NCBI GenBank assembly: GCA_016703525.1
Contig: JADJBW010000006.1
Coordinates: forward strand, 100,298 to 164,297
Origin: Actinomycetota bacterium
GTDB taxonomy: Bacteria; Actinomycetota; Acidimicrobiia; Acidimicrobiales; Microtrichaceae
Direction: 5' to 3'
Length of the DNA stretch: 64,000 nt
Shown: positions 55,648 through 63,410 of the stretch, piece by piece
Numbering within the stretch: the first letter of the stretch is position 1
How the letters are laid out: every line of letters begins with the position of its first letter
Made by a program: the position numbers and the translations under genes
The notes under the pieces: model-generated
Told to the model about the DNA's origin: nothing
Databases searched by the model: none
What the model saw: the letters and a program-made list of their open reading frames with translations, nothing else

Positions 55648-55953
55648 TCACAGCCGATCGGCGTCGAGAATCGCGAATACGTCGTCGTCGGTGATCACCG
55701 TGTCCGACACTGCCACCGTTTCGCCACGCATCGTGCGGACCCGCGCCGAGCGGCCCACGGGCGTGAGGTGGAGGCCGCTCCCGCGGGCGCCGATGTCGAC
55801 CGTTGTTCCCGCGGCGAGGCCGAGTCGGTCGCGCAGAGCCTTCGGGACGACCAACCGACCGGCGCTGTCAATCACCACCTTCACGGCACCGGGCCACCAA
55901 CGCAGCACCATCTGCCACCCATTGGTCGGTGCAGTCACCTTCCGTCCATTCAC
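55648..55953 (-). CDS. AbrB/MazE-type (SpoVT-AbrB) DNA-binding protein
   Basis: A 101-residue protein with a swapped-hairpin AbrB domain (VKVVIDSAGRLVVPKALRDR, then LGLAAGTTVDI) and a short tail, as in VapB/MazE-type antitoxins. GTG 55953 overlaps the mazF-like stop as GTGA; a start at the domain itself (GTG 55884) is also possible. No PIN toxin follows: 55543-55647 is empty up to the HelD start. It may be an orphan antitoxin or a third component of the RHH/MazF operon. Confidence 0.8.
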   Translation of the reverse strand: MNGRKVTAPTNGWQMVLRWWPGAVKVVIDSAGRLVVPKALRDRLGLAAGTTVDIGARGSGLHLTPVGRSARVRTMRGETVAVSDTVITDDDVFAILDADRL

Positions 55954-56299
55954 AGCGCCAGATGTAGACGAATCGCAGCATCGAGAGCGTTCATTTCCGC
56001 CGCGGGCACGCTTCCCACGCGGCGGCCGACGCGTTCGACTGACACCGACCGGATCTGCTCACACTGCGCCTTGGAGTCCGAGCGGAGGCCGGTATCGGCA
56101 GCGGTCAAGAGGACTTGGAAGGGCAAGACCCGCTCGACATGCGACGTGACCGGCACAATCGTGATCACACCTCGGCCCAGGCGGTCGGCGGTCAGGTTCG
56201 CCGCATCGTTGCTGACGACGACCGCCGGTCGCGACTTGTTCGCCTCCGACCCCCACGCGCGGGATCGAGGTCGATGACACGGATCTCACCGCGGCGCAT
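55950..56299 (-). CDS. mazF: MazF/PemK-type ribonuclease toxin, frame-broken
   Basis: Type II toxin that cleaves mRNA at short motifs. From ATG 56299 the first frame gives MRRGEIRVIDLDPARG. At the C5 run 56250-56254 the frame changes, and SEANKSRPAVVVSND, then GVITIVPVTSHVER and DSKAQCEQIRSVSVERV follow to the stop. Adding one C restores a standard ~116-residue MazF with its RPAVVVSN and S-K-A-x-x-x-Q motifs. Its start overlaps the RHH antitoxin stop by 14 bp. The break is therefore probably a base-calling error, although an inactivated toxin is possible. Confidence 0.83.
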
Positions 56300-56516
56300 C
56301 GGTCAGCCCATCGGCCAGAGTGACGCCCCAGTCCGCTTCGGCACCGGAGTCGCGCCAGTCGGTCCACGCCGATTCGTACGCCTCGGCAAGCTCCGACGAC
56401 CGCAGCAGCGCCACGGCACGATGAAGCACCGCCGAGCGCGAGCGGATCCCCTTGTCGCGCGCATAGGAATCCAGGAACGCCACATCGTCGGCGGGAAGAC
56501 TCACACTGACCTTCAT
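56286..56516 (-). CDS. Ribbon-helix-helix antitoxin paired with MazF
   Basis: A 76-residue RHH protein (MKVSVSLPADDVAFLDSYAR, then SRSAVLHRAVALLR), the fold of MazE-like antitoxins in Actinobacteria, with an acidic C-terminal half (DWRDSGAEADWG) suited to wrap the toxin. ATG 56516 is preferred: TAGCAT (plus-strand 56524-56529) ends 7 nt upstream (leaderless). First gene of the TA operon; likely autorepressor at the CTACC repeats upstream. Confidence 0.85.
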   Translation of the reverse strand: MKVSVSLPADDVAFLDSYARDKGIRSRSAVLHRAVALLRSSELAEAYESAWTDWRDSGAEADWGVTLADGLTDAPR

Positions 56517-56523
56517 CCCTCGG

Positions 56524-56557
56524 ATGCTACCCACGTTCCTACCGCGTTGCCCTACCG
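56524..56557. promoter_or_regulatory. Promoter and phased repeats of the RHH-MazF operon
   Basis: The minus-strand -10 TAGCAT (56524-56529) is overlapped by the first of three CTACC repeats (56527, 39-43 and 52-56 of the same line), spaced 12 and 13 bp. Repeats phased close to one helical turn fit cooperative binding by an RHH antitoxin. Confidence 0.5.
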
Positions 56558-56613
56558 GTTAGCCCACCGCCTTGCTGGCGTCGGCCGGTTGTCCGCGTCG
56601 ACGGCGGAGGGCG

Positions 56614-57273
56614 TCAGGCGCCGCACAGGGCGGCGACCTCGCCGTACATCTGCTGCTTGTGTCGGGCGATGACCCGTCGGTCCTTGGCGGCCATGGCGGC
56701 CGCCGCCTCGATCGCAGCGTCGAGCAGGTCGTCGATGGCGGCGGTCGCTTCGACGATGCCGGCGGCGACCGCCTCGGGACCGGCGTAGCGGCGGCCCGTG
56801 ACGATCGACTCGTGCAGCGTTGCGTGCGGCAGACGAGCCGAAACGACCGCGAACATCGGGTCGGTGAGCGGCAGGCCCAGGTCGACCTCGGGCAGGCACC
56901 AGTACCCGCGGTCCGCTCGCATGAGGCGCATGTCGAACCCGCACGTCAGCATTGCGCCGCCGGCGAAGGCATGGCCGTTGACGGCCGCCACGGTGAACGC
57001 CGGGAAGGTCAGGAGACGGCCGAAGAGGCGATGGACCTCGGCGAGCATCGCCGGGCTCTCGTCGCGGTTCGCACCCATCCAGTCGAGGTCGAGTCCGTTC
57101 GAGAAGAACTTGCCGGTCCCCGTCACCACCAGGGCCAGCGGACCCTCGCTCCCTGCGAGCTCGTCGAGCGTCGCGTGCCACTCGGCCACCGAGTCGCCTC
57201 GATAGCGGTTCTCGCCGTCGTTCCAGCGCAGCACGACCACGTCACCGTGCTGCGACCGTTCGAGGATGCCCAT
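56614..57273 (-). CDS. Enoyl-CoA hydratase/isomerase family protein
   Basis: A 219-residue crotonase-fold protein, short for the family. The CoA/oxyanion loops are visible as FFSNGLDLDWMG and NGHAFAGGAMLTCGFDMRLM; the latter gives the second backbone amide. The Glu pair of true hydratases is not in its usual form (LPEVDLGLPL keeps one Glu), so isomerase or another CoA reaction (delta3-delta2-enoyl-CoA isomerase-like) is possible. GGAAGGAG precedes the ATG. Stand-alone. Confidence 0.8.
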   Translation of the reverse strand: MGILERSQHGDVVVLRWNDGENRYRGDSVAEWHATLDELAGSEGPLALVVTGTGKFFSNGLDLDWMGANRDESPAMLAEVHRLFGRLLTFPAFTVAAVNGHAFAGGAMLTCGFDMRLMRADRGYWCLPEVDLGLPLTDPMFAVVSARLPHATLHESIVTGRRYAGPEAVAAGIVEATAAIDDLLDAAIEAAAAMAAKDRRVIARHKQQMYGEVAALCGA

Positions 57274-57427
57274 ATCGCTCCTTCCCGCGCCCTCACCGCT
57301 TGGCGCGGGCGAACGTCGCGCGTCGAGCGCCAGTCTGGTTCATGCCGCGCTGGCGTGGGTGTGGGCGTAGGTGTCGGTCCACGCACCGGGCCGCAGTGTT
57401 GACCCCCGGCGTCATCCAATCGGCCGA

Positions 57428-57469
57428 AACTATACCTACGTTAAGGCGTGTTCCGCGCACGTATACTTT
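57428..57469 (+). promoter_or_regulatory. hipBA promoter with inverted-repeat operator
   Basis: AAACTATAC (57428-57436) and GTATACTTT (57461-57469) form inverted arms with one mismatch, centred 33 bp apart. The right arm contains the -10 TATACT (57462-57467), 6 nt before ATG 57474, giving a leaderless transcript. This AT-rich patch stands out in GC-rich DNA. The rest of 57274-57427 holds nothing recognisable. Confidence 0.55.
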
Positions 57470-57473
57470 ACCA

Positions 57474-57800
57474 ATGCCGCCGACCCGACCGATCTCACCT
57501 GTGGCGAGGGAAGCGGCTGCCCTCCTCGGGCAGCGCGTTCGACTCGGCCGCCGCGAACGGCGGTGGACGGTTGCCGAGTTCGCCGAGCGGGTAGGCGTCT
57601 CCCACGTGACCATCACCAAGGTGGAGCGAGGCGACCCGACCGTGGCGCTCGGAACGGCGTTCGAGGCGGCCGCATTGGTCGGCGTCACCCTGTTCGACGA
57701 CGACCCGACCCGACGGCGAATCGAGGCGGAAGGGATATCGAATCGGCTCGCCGTGCTCCCCCGGCCCCTCGGTCACCGCACGCCGGAAAACGACTTCTGA
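57474..57800 (+). CDS. hipB: HipB-like XRE antitoxin/regulator
   Basis: A 108-residue helix-turn-helix protein (LGQRVRLGRRERRWTVAEFA, ERVGVSHVTITKVERGDPTV) placed directly before hipA, with the stop and hipA start sharing a base (TGATG). HipB-like proteins bind the operon operator and neutralise HipA. ATG 57474 is supported by the leaderless promoter; upstream in-frame sequence to 57300 lacks homology. The C-terminal ~30 residues would contact HipA. Confidence 0.85.
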   Translation: MPPTRPISPVAREAAALLGQRVRLGRRERRWTVAEFAERVGVSHVTITKVERGDPTVALGTAFEAAALVGVTLFDDDPTRRRIEAEGISNRLAVLPRPLGHRTPENDF

Positions 57801-59035
57801 TGGCCGACGCAGCGGAAGCGGCCACTCAGGCGTATGTGTGGGCGTGGCTCCCCGACGCGGTCGACCCGGTGCTCGCAGGTCGAATCGATCGAGAGGGACC
57901 GCTGCACACCTTCACCTACGGCCGCTCGTACCTCGCACGTGAGCAGGCGATGCCGCTGTACCTGCCCGAACTGCCTCTGGTGGAACGCATCATCCAACCG
58001 CTCGCCGGCGAGATCGCCGGTTGCCTCCGCGACGCCGCCCCCGACGGATGGGGCCAACGTGTCATCGAAAACGCCCACGTCTCGGCCGGCGGCACACACG
58101 CGCTGGGGGTGCTCGACTACCTCCTCCGCTCGTCGGCCAACCGGATCGGGGCGCTGGGCTTCAGCCGGTCTGTCGATGCTCCCCCGTCGTCGGGAGAACG
58201 TGGGGCGTCGCTCGACGAACTCGTCGCGTCGGCCGAACGCGTCGAGGCCGGCGAGCCGCTCGACCCCGACCTGGATCGGGCGCTGCTGCACGGCACGTCC
58301 GTCGGCGGGGCACGACCGAAGGCGCTCCTCAGCGACGGCGACCGTTCACTGATTGCGAAGTTCAGCTCCTCAAGCGACTCTCGCCCGGTCGTAAAGGCCG
58401 AGTTCGTCGCGATGACCCTCGCCAAGCGGGCGGGGCTCACCGTCGCGCCGGTCGGGCTCGTCGCCGTGCAACACCGCGATGTGTTGCTCGTCGAGCGATT
58501 CGACCGAACTCCCGACGGCGGTCGGCGGGCGCTTGTCTCTGCGCCCACCGTGCTGGGTCTCGACGAGTTCGGCGGCCGGTATGCGACCTACTGGGAGCTT
58601 GCCGATTCGATCCGTGCGCGATTCACCGACCCCGACCTCACGCTGCGCGAACTGTTCTCCCGGATCACGTTCAACGTCCTCGTCGGCAACACCGACGACC
58701 ATGCTCGAAACCACGCGGCGTTCTGGGACGGGCGCAGCCTGTCGCTCACCCCGGCGTACGACCTGTGTCCCCAACCCCGGATCGGCCGGGAGACGGCACA
58801 GGCCATGGCGATCGCGCCGGACGGCTTCCGGCGGAGCGAACTCGCCGGGTGCATCGAACGGGCCGGCACCTACCACCTCGACGCCGCCGAGGCGCGGTCG
58901 ATCGTTCACCAGCAGATCGACACCATCGCCGCGAACTGGGCCGAAGTGTGCGACGCCGCCCGCCTGACCGAGGTCGAGCGGATGTCGTTGTGGGAACGCG
59001 AGTTCATGAACCCATCGGTGCTCGCGGGCCTGTGA
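57800..59035 (+). CDS. hipA: HipA-family Ser/Thr kinase toxin
   Basis: A 411-residue HipA kinase; HipA proteins phosphorylate targets such as glutamyl-tRNA synthetase and can induce dormancy. Visible are the N-terminal subdomain, GTSVGGARPKALL (nucleotide loop), IAKFSS and EFVAMTLAKRAG, the catalytic loop NVLVGNTDDHARNHAAFW and the metal-binding PAYDLCPQ. All residues needed for activity appear intact, and the length is normal. It is the one TA toxin in this island without a frame break. Confidence 0.9.
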   Translation: MADAAEAATQAYVWAWLPDAVDPVLAGRIDREGPLHTFTYGRSYLAREQAMPLYLPELPLVERIIQPLAGEIAGCLRDAAPDGWGQRVIENAHVSAGGTHALGVLDYLLRSSANRIGALGFSRSVDAPPSSGERGASLDELVASAERVEAGEPLDPDLDRALLHGTSVGGARPKALLSDGDRSLIAKFSSSSDSRPVVKAEFVAMTLAKRAGLTVAPVGLVAVQHRDVLLVERFDRTPDGGRRALVSAPTVLGLDEFGGRYATYWELADSIRARFTDPDLTLRELFSRITFNVLVGNTDDHARNHAAFWDGRSLSLTPAYDLCPQPRIGRETAQAMAIAPDGFRRSELAGCIERAGTYHLDAAEARSIVHQQIDTIAANWAEVCDAARLTEVERMSLWEREFMNPSVLAGL

Positions 59036-59061
59036 GCGCGGCCAGATCCCGCGCCGCCAAC

Positions 59062-59184
59062 AAGACAGATGGACGCCCTGGAACGAGACAGCTGGACGCC
59101 TTGAAGCGAGTCCGTCGACGACCCCAGGTCACCCCGCGAAACCGTGACTACTGGCCCCGCAACACCGTGGCTACCGGCAGGCTC
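59062..59184 (+). repeat. Degenerate 23-bp-period direct repeats
   Basis: GACAGATGGACGCC and GACAGCTGGACGCC lie 23 bp apart (59064, 59087). ACCGTGACTACTGGC and ACCGTGGCTACCGGC also lie 23 bp apart (59141, 59164). The spacer between (59108-59130) is a weaker match. Such arrays occur at ends of some transposons as transposase-binding sites, but no transposase is nearby, so this may be a scar. Confidence 0.5.
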
Positions 59185-59189
59185 GGCCC

Positions 59190-59640
59190 GTGACCGAACA
59201 CGCCGAGCTTCCGGCGATGATGATCGTCGGCGCCCGCGGGTGTGGCAGGAGCACGACGGCGCTGAGGCACAGCCTCGGCCGGTCACGACTCGATCGCAGC
59301 GCCACGGCACGGGCGGCCGGAGCGAACCCAGACGAACTCCTGCTCAGCCGACCCGAACCAGTATTGGTCGACGAATGGCAGCTCGTGCCTGACGTGCTGG
59401 CGGCCGCCAAGCGTGCGATCGACGAGCGACGGCGACTACCTCGACCTCGCATGCACGTCGATGCTGCCCGGCGCACGCCTCGTTCGTTCCCACCGCGCGC
59501 GAACTGCGTTCCTTGCCAGCTATGTCGACAACATGGTCGGTCGTGACGTTCGCCTCATCGCCGATGTGCGCGACCCGCTGAAGCTCCGTCGTTACCTCGC
59601 TGCGGTTGCGGCGAACAGCGCCGGCAACCCACCCAGAGCG
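59190..59640 (+). pseudogene. Remnant of an ATPase with DUF4143 domain
   Basis: The first frame (GTG 59190) has an AAA-type Walker A, GARGCGRSTTAL, and LLSRPEPVLVDEWQLVPDVL, the Walker B block of the ATPase/DUF4143 family. After about 59430 another frame shows YVDNMVGRDVRLIADVRDP and KLRRYLAAVAANSAGNPP, the start of the DUF4143 region. Roughly 100 residues expected between them are missing, so this is a deletion, not just a base error. The sequence then runs into the abnormal G/C-run region. The family is widespread, often in accessory DNA, with no fixed function. Confidence 0.7.
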
Positions 59641-59875
59641 GCTCTGCCGGCCGCGGAGGCCCCAAGGGGGCAAGGAGGGCCCCCCCGAAGGCCCCCCCCC
59701 CAGGGGAGGGGGCGAACCCGGCCGGGGCGAAGGGGGAGGGCCAACGCCGGCGAGCCGGAAACCGCGCCCGGCGACGGGGGGCGGGCCGGCCGGGAGCGGG
59801 GGGGGGCCGGCGCGCGCGGGGGGCGGGGCGGGGCGTCCGCAGCGGCGACGGGGACCACGTCGGCGGTCGCGGGGC
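59641..59875. other. Abnormal homopolymer-rich G/C stretch
   Basis: This segment contains runs unlike anything else in the window: C10 at 59692-59701, G9 at 59798-59806, and many G4-G6 runs, with almost no A or T. No frame in it matches a protein family. It separates two broken genes (DUF4143 remnant and acyl-CoA ligase end). A low-quality consensus or assembly junction is the most likely explanation; a true G-quadruplex-rich element is the alternative. Confidence 0.7.
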
Positions 59876-59907
59876 GGACTCTCGGTTCACCGCGGCGCAG
59901 GCCCTGT

Positions 59908-61427
59908 TCACCTCGACCCCGGCCGCACGGGACCAGCCGGTCGGTCGCCCGCGCGGGGCAGCAGGCACCTTGCCCGACGCGTTCACGGGCAGCGCATCGC
60001 GAACGAGCAGCGCCTTCGGCCGTTTGAATCCGGCAAGCCGACCGCGGGCCCACTCGAGCACCGCATCGGCATCGATCGTCGCGCCGTCGGCAGCGGTCGC
60101 GACGGCCACCACCTGCTCACCCCACCGCGGATGCGCCACGCCCACCACCGCGACCGCGGCGACGTCGGGATGCTCGGCGAGCGCGTCCTCCACCTCACGC
60201 GAAGCGACGTTCTCGCCGCCGGTCACGATGATGTCCTTGGCGCGATCCACGATCGACAGGTAGCCCTCGGCGTCGATGCGGCCGATGTCGCCGGTGCGAA
60301 ACCACCCATCCGCCGTGAAGGCGTCGGCGGTCGCGTCGGGGCGATTCCAGTAGCCGGGGATCACCTGATCGGCGCGCACCTCGATCTCGCCGTCGTCGGC
60401 CAACCGAATCGCCGCGAGCGGCCCCGGCCTTCCGGCGGCGGTGAGCAGGTCGGGTCGGTCGGCCGCGGCGCGGCGGTGGTCGTCGGGCGTGAGGAACACG
60501 GCGTTGCCCGACAACTCGGTCATGCCGTACCCCTGGGCGAAGCCGCAGCCCAGCTCGTCAAGACCTCGTCGCAGCAGAGGAAGGGGGATGGCCGACGCGC
60601 CGTACGCCACGACCCGCAGCGACGACAGGTCGTGGCGTCGTGCGGCGGGGTGATCGAGGAGCATCGCGATCATCGTGGGGGCGAGGGAGATGTTCGTGAC
60701 GCGGTGGCGCTCGATCAGCGCCGCGACCTCGGCAGCGTCGAACCGGGCGACCAGCACGACCGGGCGGCCGCGCAGGTGCGCATGGATCACGTTGTACGCC
60801 GCCACGTGAAAGAGGGGGAAGGGGAACAGGTAGACGTCGTCATCGGCGAGGGGTCGGGCCATCGCGGTGTTGAGTACCGCCGCAAGCAGGCTGCGATGCG
60901 TGAGGCACGCGCCCTTCGGCAGGCCGGTCGTGCCGCTGGTGTGGATGATCCACGCGGTGTCGTCCGGGTCCGCCGCGGGCGCTGTTCGCTGCTGCCGGCG
61001 CTGCGCGGCGCGCTGGTGCGGCGGCGGCCGGCGCCGCCGGCTCGGCCGTGAGCGTCGCGAGCTCGGTGACGCGGCGATCGCCGAGCGCGGGGGCAAGCCG
61101 GTCGAGGTGGTCGGGCGAGGCGAATACGGCGACGGGGTCGACGTCGTCGATCAGGGCTCCGAGTTCGTGCGCTGTGAGGCGCGTGTTGCCGAACATCACG
61201 ATCACGCCGACGGCTGGCGCCGCGTACATGGCAATCACGACGTCGGGGTGGTTGTCGGACACGACCGCGATCCGCTCGCCGGGCGATGCGACGGCGGCGA
61301 TCCTCGCGGCCGCCACGACGATCGCCGCATCGAGTTCGGCGAAGCTCCACGTTCGGTCGCCCCACACCAATGCCGGCGCCGCAGGCGTCACCGCCGCGGC
61401 GTTCGCGATCACCTCGTGCAACAGCAT
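59908..61427 (-). CDS. AMP-dependent acyl-CoA synthetase/ligase, frame-broken
   Basis: ANL-superfamily ligase of about 506 residues that activates a carboxylic acid as acyl-AMP and then the CoA thioester. N-terminal part from MLLHEVIANAAAVTP (ATG 61427; GTG 61487 also in frame). The frame changes near 61000, followed by TSGTTGLPKG, YGASAIPLPLLRRGLDELG, YGMTE, GWFRTGD, IIVTGGENVASREVE and NASGK (catalytic Lys). A further shift just after NASGK would end the protein at 59908; otherwise it runs into the abnormal G/C region. All core motifs are present. Substrate probably a fatty or aromatic acid. Confidence 0.8.
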
Positions 61428-61511
61428 TCCGCCATCCTGCACCACGACCGCCACCGATCCGGCTGCCTCGCTCGCGGAAGCGATCACGCATCATGATGTA
61501 CACTTTCGCGC

Positions 61512-61742
61512 ATGCGGACGACTGTTGACTTCGATCCCGATGTGGAAAAGGCGATCGCACAGATGCGCAGACGCGACGGCGGAGGTTTGAGCGACGCTGT
61601 CAACGCGTTGATCCGACAAGGGCTTCGCTGCAAATCGTCGCAATCTGCCTTCACGCCGATCGTTCGAGACCTCGGCATCACGATCGATGTCTCGAACATC
61701 TCCGACACGCTCGATCTCCTCGAAGGTCCGAACGCACGGTGA
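61512..61742 (+). CDS. VapB-type antitoxin
   Basis: A 76-residue RHH-type antitoxin (MRTTVDFDPDVEKAIAQMRR, then GLSDAVNALIRQGL), commonly paired with PIN-domain VapC toxins. The C-terminal part (DVSNISDTLDLLEGP) would bind the toxin. TACACT at 61499-61504 ends 7 nt before the ATG (leaderless). The stop overlaps the toxin start as GTGA. The antitoxin seems intact while its toxin is decayed. Confidence 0.85.
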   Translation: MRTTVDFDPDVEKAIAQMRRRDGGGLSDAVNALIRQGLRCKSSQSAFTPIVRDLGITIDVSNISDTLDLLEGPNAR

Positions 61743-62151
61743 TCGTCTACGCCAACTTCCTGCTCTATTCGGTCGACTCGGCCAGCCCGTTCCACCGCCC
61801 GTCACTCGCGTGGTTGACCGAGGCACTGAACGGCCGCGGCGAGGGGCTGCCATGGGTGTCGCTCTGGGCGTTTCAACGAATGCGACCAACCCGCGCAGCG
61901 AATGCGCCCTCACGCCGACTGAGGCCTTTGAGCACATCGACGGGTGCTGACCGCCCCTGCCGCGTGGATTCCGCAGCCGGGGAAGGCCACCACAGATCCA
62001 CGAACTCGTCACCCGCCTCGACATCCGCGCCGGCCTCACGACCGACGCGGTGCTCGCGGCACTGTGCATCGAGCACGGATCCGGGATCGTCAGTGCGGAC
62101 AGCGACTTCGCCCGATTCGGTGAGATCCGCTGGACCAATCCGATCGCGTAG
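61739..62151 (+). pseudogene. Decayed VapC (PIN-domain) toxin
   Basis: Starts at GTG 61739 with MIVYANFLLYSVD, where the family has V-D-x-N: the first catalytic Asp is replaced by Tyr (TAC for GAC). Three frame changes follow. LPWVSLWAFQR in frame one is followed by ATNPRSECALTPTEAFEHIDG, then TAPAAWIPQPG, then TRLDIRAGLTTDAVLAAL and VSADSDFARFGEIRW with the distal acidic residues, to the TAG at 62149. Some breaks may be sequencing errors, but the missing Asp indicates real loss of nuclease function. Confidence 0.75.
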
Positions 62152-62252
62152 CCCGTCCGCCGGCGCCTCGCCTCCCCCGGCCTCCGGGTACCGGCCGGAC
62201 GGGTGCAGGGTGGCAGGCGTGTTGCGACGGCACTGCGCGTCACACGACGATC

Positions 62253-62810
62253 TCAGTGTCGTCGGGGTGGAGCCGGGGCCGGCCGGTCGAAGAGCACCTC
62301 GACGAACAGCTGACTGGCTGGGCGGAGCCGATGCGGCGAGTAGTACCGGTTGACGAGATCGAGGGCCTCGTTGGCGTCGCGCAGGCCAAGGTGGTCGGCA
62401 AGGAACCTCAGGTCGTCCGCGTCAGCATCTTCACGGGCGGCCGCCGCTTTCATCGCGAACAGATACTCCGCACTCGCCACGCCGACGTCGAGGCCAGGCC
62501 GCGTGGAAGTGCGCTCCTCCTCGATCGGAAGCGATCCGGAAGAGCCCCTTGACTGCGTCGTTGAGCCAGTCGTGCGGGGCCCGTGCTCGCCCGCCATGGC
62601 CGCGGCCTCTTCGTACACTTCCGCCTTCGGCTCGAACACCCCGTCGAGATCTCGGGTGACGCGTCGCGAGTTGAACGCAAGGGCCATCGCTGCACCGCCG
62701 ACCACGAACAACTGCGCCGATAGCCCTCGTTCATCGAGCCGTCGTCCGAGCTCGGTAAGCAGCTCGCGAATCCGGTCGGCGTCGAGGATCTTGGTCTGGT
62801 CGCCGTTCAC
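62253..62810 (-). CDS. Nucleotidyltransferase-fold toxin-like protein (DUF6036/AbiEii-like)
   Basis: A 185-residue protein with a nucleotidyltransferase-like core: FVVGGAAMALAFNSRRVTRD (a G-G helix followed by R-x-T-x-D) and DVGVASAEYLFAMKAAAARE, the pattern of DUF6036/AbiEii-type proteins. The middle (about 62520-62580) appears double-frameshifted: WLNDAVKGLFRIASDR is in another frame, with frame regained afterwards. GTG 62810 overlaps the XRE gene stop as GTGA. Such NTases next to XRE proteins often act as toxins that modify tRNA or proteins; that role is inferred here. Confidence 0.7.
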   Translation of the reverse strand: MNGDQTKILDADRIRELLTELGRRLDERGLSAQLFVVGGAAMALAFNSRRVTRDLDGVFEPKAEVYEEAAAMAGEHGPRTTGSTTQSRGSSGSLPIEEERTSTRPGLDVGVASAEYLFAMKAAAAREDADADDLRFLADHLGLRDANEALDLVNRYYSPHRLRPASQLFVEVLFDRPAPAPPRRH

Positions 62811-63382
62811 ACCGACTCCAAGGAGGCGCCGTCGACCATCACGCCTCGGAACGCAAGCGATGCCGGCGAATGCGCCAGCGCGTACGCGTGGAGTCCCGGA
62901 TTGGACCCGACGAACCACAGGTGCGGAAGACCGTGGCCACGCGCCCAGCCCGGCACCTCGTGGCCGGACCGCAGAGCGTCCATCTCAGTCACGCCGGCGA
63001 GCATGGCGTCCCAACGACGATCACCAGTGGTCGACGGCTGTGCGTAGTAGGCGTCCCACTCCTTGTCGTCACGGACCCACTTGGCGTTGGACCGCAACTC
63101 CCGAACGATCCGGAGCACGTCGCCGACAGCCCACCCGTCACGAAGGCCCGCTCGGATCGCCGATGCCGCGGCCGGGACTGTCATGAGTCGATTGACGTGG
63201 ATTGGGCTGTTCGCTCCGATGGCGATCACCGCTGTCAGGCGACCGACGGTGGCGTCACTCGGCCGCTTCGCGCCGCGCTCATAGGCCGACACGTTCGAGG
63301 TCGACGTGCCGGCAGCGCGCGCGACAGCGGCCATGGTCAGGCCGTTCGCCAGTCGCTTGGAACGCAGCTCGTACGGGGTCAC
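62807..63382 (-). CDS. XRE-family regulator/antitoxin with C-terminal extension
   Basis: A 191-residue protein: N-terminal helix-turn-helix (LANGLTMAAVARAAGTSTSN, VSAYERGAKRP) and a ~130-residue helical C-terminal domain of unknown type (VRELRSNAKWVRDDKEWDAYY, HLWFVGSNPGLHAYALAHSP). GTG 63382 with TACCAT (plus-strand 63389-63394) ending 6 nt upstream (leaderless). Translation is coupled to the nucleotidyltransferase gene, so it is probably the antitoxin and autorepressor of the pair. Confidence 0.8.
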   Translation of the reverse strand: MTPYELRSKRLANGLTMAAVARAAGTSTSNVSAYERGAKRPSDATVGRLTAVIAIGANSPIHVNRLMTVPAAASAIRAGLRDGWAVGDVLRIVRELRSNAKWVRDDKEWDAYYAQPSTTGDRRWDAMLAGVTEMDALRSGHEVPGWARGHGLPHLWFVGSNPGLHAYALAHSPASLAFRGVMVDGASLESV

Positions 63383-63388
63383 CCAGCA

Positions 63389-63410
63389 ATGGTATTACAT
63401 ATCACATATC
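63389..63410 (-). promoter_or_regulatory. Promoter and direct-repeat operator of the XRE-NTase pair
   Basis: The -10 TACCAT on the minus strand (63389-63394) is followed upstream by a tandem 7-bp repeat, read on the plus strand as ACATATC at 63397-63403 and 63404-63410. This A/T-rich repeat is a plausible autoregulatory site for the XRE protein. Confidence 0.45.

Noticed and set aside
59413..60027. Plus-strand open frame of 204 codons
   Set aside because: Only its first ~65 codons match a family (DUF4143 remnant). The rest crosses the abnormal G/C-run segment and is not believable protein.
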